DNA from: an uncultured Planctomycetia bacterium
GTDB taxonomy: Bacteria; Planctomycetota; UBA1135; GCA-002686595
NCBI GenBank assembly: GCA_937952135.1
Contig: CALFYL010000308.1
Span: 1-8,330 of the forward strand
Length of the DNA stretch: 8,330 bases
Direction: 5' to 3'
Part shown: positions 6,840 through 8,330 of the stretch, piece after piece
Layout: every line of letters starts with the position of its first letter
How positions within the stretch are numbered: position 1 is the stretch's first letter
Position numbers and translations under genes: made by a program
Notes under the pieces: generated by a model
Told to the model about the DNA's origin: nothing
Database searches by the model: none
Seen by the model: the letters and a program-made list of their open reading frames with translations, nothing else

Positions 6840-7049
6840 TCAGTGGTGCGCGCCGTGGCCGTGGTCGGCTCGGCCGTGCGTGCCGTGGCCGTGATCGCCG
6901 TGGGCCGCCTTGCGCTTGAAGAACAGCTCGTTCATCAGGAACGTCGCGAAGACAGCGGCGAACAGGCCGACGGAGATCACCGCCACGCCGATCACCATCC
7001 ACGGACCGTACTGCACCAAGATCTGCCGAATCGTTTCGCCGATCGCCAT
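6840..7049 (-). CDS. Small single-helix membrane protein with histidine-rich C-terminal tail
   Basis: The product is 69 residues. Residues 1-16 are an amphipathic N-terminus (MAIGETIRQILVQYGP) and residues 17-43 a strongly hydrophobic segment, enough for one membrane helix. FKRK (44-47) marks a cytoplasmic boundary by the positive-inside rule. The last 20 residues hold eight His (50, 53, 55, 58, 63, 65, 68, 69), mostly in HGH and HGxH units with Gly and Asp. Such tails bind Zn, Ni, Cu or Co in many proteins, so a metal-buffering or metal-sensing accessory role is plausible but inferred. AGGA lies six bases before ATG 7049. The gene stands alone between hairpin-containing gaps. I do not recognise the family; translation is likely real because helix, basic boundary and tail are all coherent. 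Confidence 0.75.
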   Translation of the reverse strand: MAIGETIRQILVQYGPWMVIGVAVISVGLFAAVFATFLMNELFFKRKAAHGDHGHGTHGRADHGHGAHH

Positions 7050-7165
7050 CGTCTGTCCTGTTCCTTGCCTGTTCCGTTCCGTGCGCCGCTTTCGGCGGGG
7101 CGGAGATTGTGCGGCGAGCCGTACGCGGCGTCCAGCCTGCCTTGGGTCTCGGCGGGGGCACGAGC

Positions 7166-7184
7166 GGGCGCGCGCCAGGCGCCC
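7166..7184 (-). terminator. Hairpin after the DUF1080 gene
   Basis: GGGCGC (7166-7171) and GCGCCC (7179-7184) form a six-pair stem with a seven-base loop, nine bases after the stop of the DUF1080 gene in its reading direction. No T-run follows. The rest of the 144-bp gap carries the leader of the His-rich gene, including two GGAACAG copies on the minus strand. Confidence 0.3.
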
Positions 7185-7193
7185 AGCAGAAGT

Positions 7194-7979
7194 TCAGAGC
7201 TTGCGCACCCAGATGTTGCGGAAACGGACCGGGTTTCCGTGGTCCTGGAGGCCGATCGGGCCCTCGGGAGCGTGCGCCGAATAGGTCGCGACGTCGCGGT
7301 GGCGCGTGGCGCCGATGAATTCGCGCGCGTTCTGCACGACGACGCCGTTGTGGACGACCGTCACGACGGCGGGCGACACCAGGCGCTCACCCTCGAAGCG
7401 CGGCGCACGGAAGACGATGTCGTAGCTCTGCCACTCGCCCGGCGCGCGCGTGACGTTCGCCAGCGGCGGAAACTGACCGTAGAGCGAGGCCGCGCTGCCG
7501 TCGGCGTAGGTCGGGTTCTGGAAGGAGTCGAGGATCTGGATCTCGTAGCGCCCGATGAGGAACACGCCCGAATTGCCGCGGCCCTGCGAGCTCGACTCGA
7601 CCTTCGCGGGCGAAGCCCACTCGAGGTGCAACTGCAGGTCTCCGAAGTGCTCGCGCGTCTCGATCGAGCCGCCGCCGTTCACCTCCATGTAGCCGCCCTC
7701 GATCTTCCACGGGCACGGCTTGCCGCCCGAGGTCCAAGCGCTGGCGTCCTTGCCGTCGAAGAGCACGATCGCGTCCGCGGGCGGCTTCGCACCGAGGTTC
7801 GCGCCGTCGGCGGGCGCTAGCACCGGCGGCTGCGGACGCGCGCTGTCGTGCACCTTCCATTCCTGGCCGGGAAGCTGCGGCGTGTCGGAGTAGCCGACCG
7901 GCGGTTGACTCGGACTCTGCATGGTGCGGACGAACAGCGGCAGGAGCGCCGCGGCGGAGAGGATCGCGAGGTGCTTCAT
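7194..7979 (-). CDS. DUF1080 protein (3-keto-disaccharide hydrolase family), exported
   Basis: The product is 261 residues with an N-terminal signal sequence (MKHLAILSAAALLPLFV). The conserved core is nearly complete: IVLFDGKDASAWTS (71-84), WKIEGGYMEVNGGGSIET (91-108), FGDLQLHLEW (112-121), GRGNSGVFLIGRYEIQILDS (133-152), PTYADGSAASLYGQFPP (156-172), GEWQSYDIVFRAPRF (181-195), VTVVHNGVVVQN (206-217) and LQDHGNPVRFRNIWVRKL (244-261). This is the concanavalin-like PF06439 fold, annotated as 3-keto-glycoside or 3-keto-disaccharide hydrolase. It is greatly expanded in Planctomycetota and is thought to act on oxidised sugars in the periplasm. ATG 7979 starts exactly at the signal peptide; no Shine-Dalgarno is visible. 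The nearest upstream gene on the strand is separated by a strong terminator, so this gene probably has its own promoter within 7980-8030. Substrate cannot be told from sequence. Confidence 0.95.
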   Translation of the reverse strand: MKHLAILSAAALLPLFVRTMQSPSQPPVGYSDTPQLPGQEWKVHDSARPQPPVLAPADGANLGAKPPADAIVLFDGKDASAWTSGGKPCPWKIEGGYMEVNGGGSIETREHFGDLQLHLEWASPAKVESSSQGRGNSGVFLIGRYEIQILDSFQNPTYADGSAASLYGQFPPLANVTRAPGEWQSYDIVFRAPRFEGERLVSPAVVTVVHNGVVVQNAREFIGATRHRDVATYSAHAPEGPIGLQDHGNPVRFRNIWVRKL

Positions 7980-8030
7980 TGGAAGCCGCAGTGTACGCAG
8001 CGGCGGGGGTGACCTCGGTAGGCGCCGCGA

Positions 8031-8062
8031 CAAACCGCGCCCTCCCGGGTGGGGAGGGCGCG
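8031..8062 (-). terminator. Strong intrinsic terminator of the right-edge gene
   Basis: An 11-pair GC-rich stem (8036-8046 with 8052-8062) closes on a five-base loop. On the minus strand it is followed by GGTTTGT, a short T-run. It begins 11 bases after the stop at 8074, as expected for an intrinsic terminator of that gene. Confidence 0.75.
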
Positions 8063-8073
8063 CGTCGGAGCCG

Positions 8074-8330
8074 CTAGGGGTTGATGAAGAACGCCACCGC
8101 GTCGCTGAGATTGGTCGTGCTCGCGTCGGCGGGGTCGCGCGACCAGAACTGCGCGAAGACTTGCGCGCCGGCGATGAGCTGCGAGTCGACGCCGCTCTGG
8201 ATGCGGTCATTGAAGTCGAGCGTGAACGTCCCCGAGCAGTCCGCCGCCGCGTTGCCGCCCGAGCCCTGCGCCGCGGTGCGCAGCGTCGGCGGCTTGATGC
8301 ACGAGAAGCCGCCCTGGAAGGCGGATTGCT
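8074..8330 (-). CDS. C-terminal 84 residues of a secreted protein (start off the right edge)
   Basis: The frame enters from the right edge and ends at TAG 8074-8076. The visible part has two Cys (SCIKPP, ADCSG), then TFTLDFNDRIQSGVD, AGAQVFAQFWSRDPADAS and TTNLSDAVAFFINP at the very end. From familiarity, this ending ('W/Y-RDP ... NLSDA-x-F ... P-stop') recurs at the C-termini of many otherwise different exported proteins of high-GC planctomycetes and some myxobacteria. It may be a surface-attachment or beta-sandwich module. The two Cys could form a disulfide. The main function lies upstream, outside the window. Confidence 0.8.
   Translation of the reverse strand, partial: QSAFQGGFSCIKPPTLRTAAQGSGGNAAADCSGTFTLDFNDRIQSGVDSQLIAGAQVFAQFWSRDPADASTTNLSDAVAFFINP

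Overview
This 8.3 kb window is very GC-rich (codon third positions are mostly G or C). Its gene content points to the chromosome of a Planctomycetota bacterium. The signs are a PA14 domain set inside a multihaem c-type cytochrome, a carboxypeptidase-regulatory-like surface protein, a DUF1080 (3-keto-disaccharide hydrolase) protein, a large exported esterase-like protein, and a secreted protein with a C-terminal signature I associate with high-GC planctomycetes. The phylum call is an inference from gene content, because no marker gene is present.

Layout. Bases 1-1831 (minus strand) hold most of a c-type cytochrome with four CXXCH motifs and a central PA14 domain; its C-terminus lies off the left edge. 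Divergent from it, 1954-3627 (plus) encodes a membrane-anchored protein with beta-sandwich (CarboxypepD_reg-like) modules. Next, at 3700-3966 (plus), is a short reading frame with a good ribosome binding site that is interrupted at codon 29 by an in-frame TGA and otherwise runs on for 59 well-formed codons. Converging on it, 4041-6731 (minus) encodes a ~900-residue exported protein: an alpha/beta-hydrolase-like domain lacking its nucleophile, tandem tryptophan repeats, and a degenerate peptidase-like region. Still on the minus strand follow a 69-residue membrane protein with a histidine-rich tail (6840-7049), a DUF1080 protein (7194-7979), a strong terminator (8031-8062), and the last 84 residues of a secreted protein cut by the right edge (8074-8330).

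The main discovery candidate is 3700-3966. The TGA follows a Cys codon, giving Cys-Sec if read through. Directly downstream is a two-part hairpin whose 7-bp upper stem is capped by the loop GGUCU. The position and loop match what is expected of a bacterial SECIS element. I read the gene as encoding an 88-residue, three-helix membrane selenoprotein of a family I do not recognise. An ordinary gene caller would miss it or split it.

The genes do not form one pathway. Most encode exported or membrane proteins, and the minus-strand genes are separated by hairpin-containing gaps that suggest individual transcription units.
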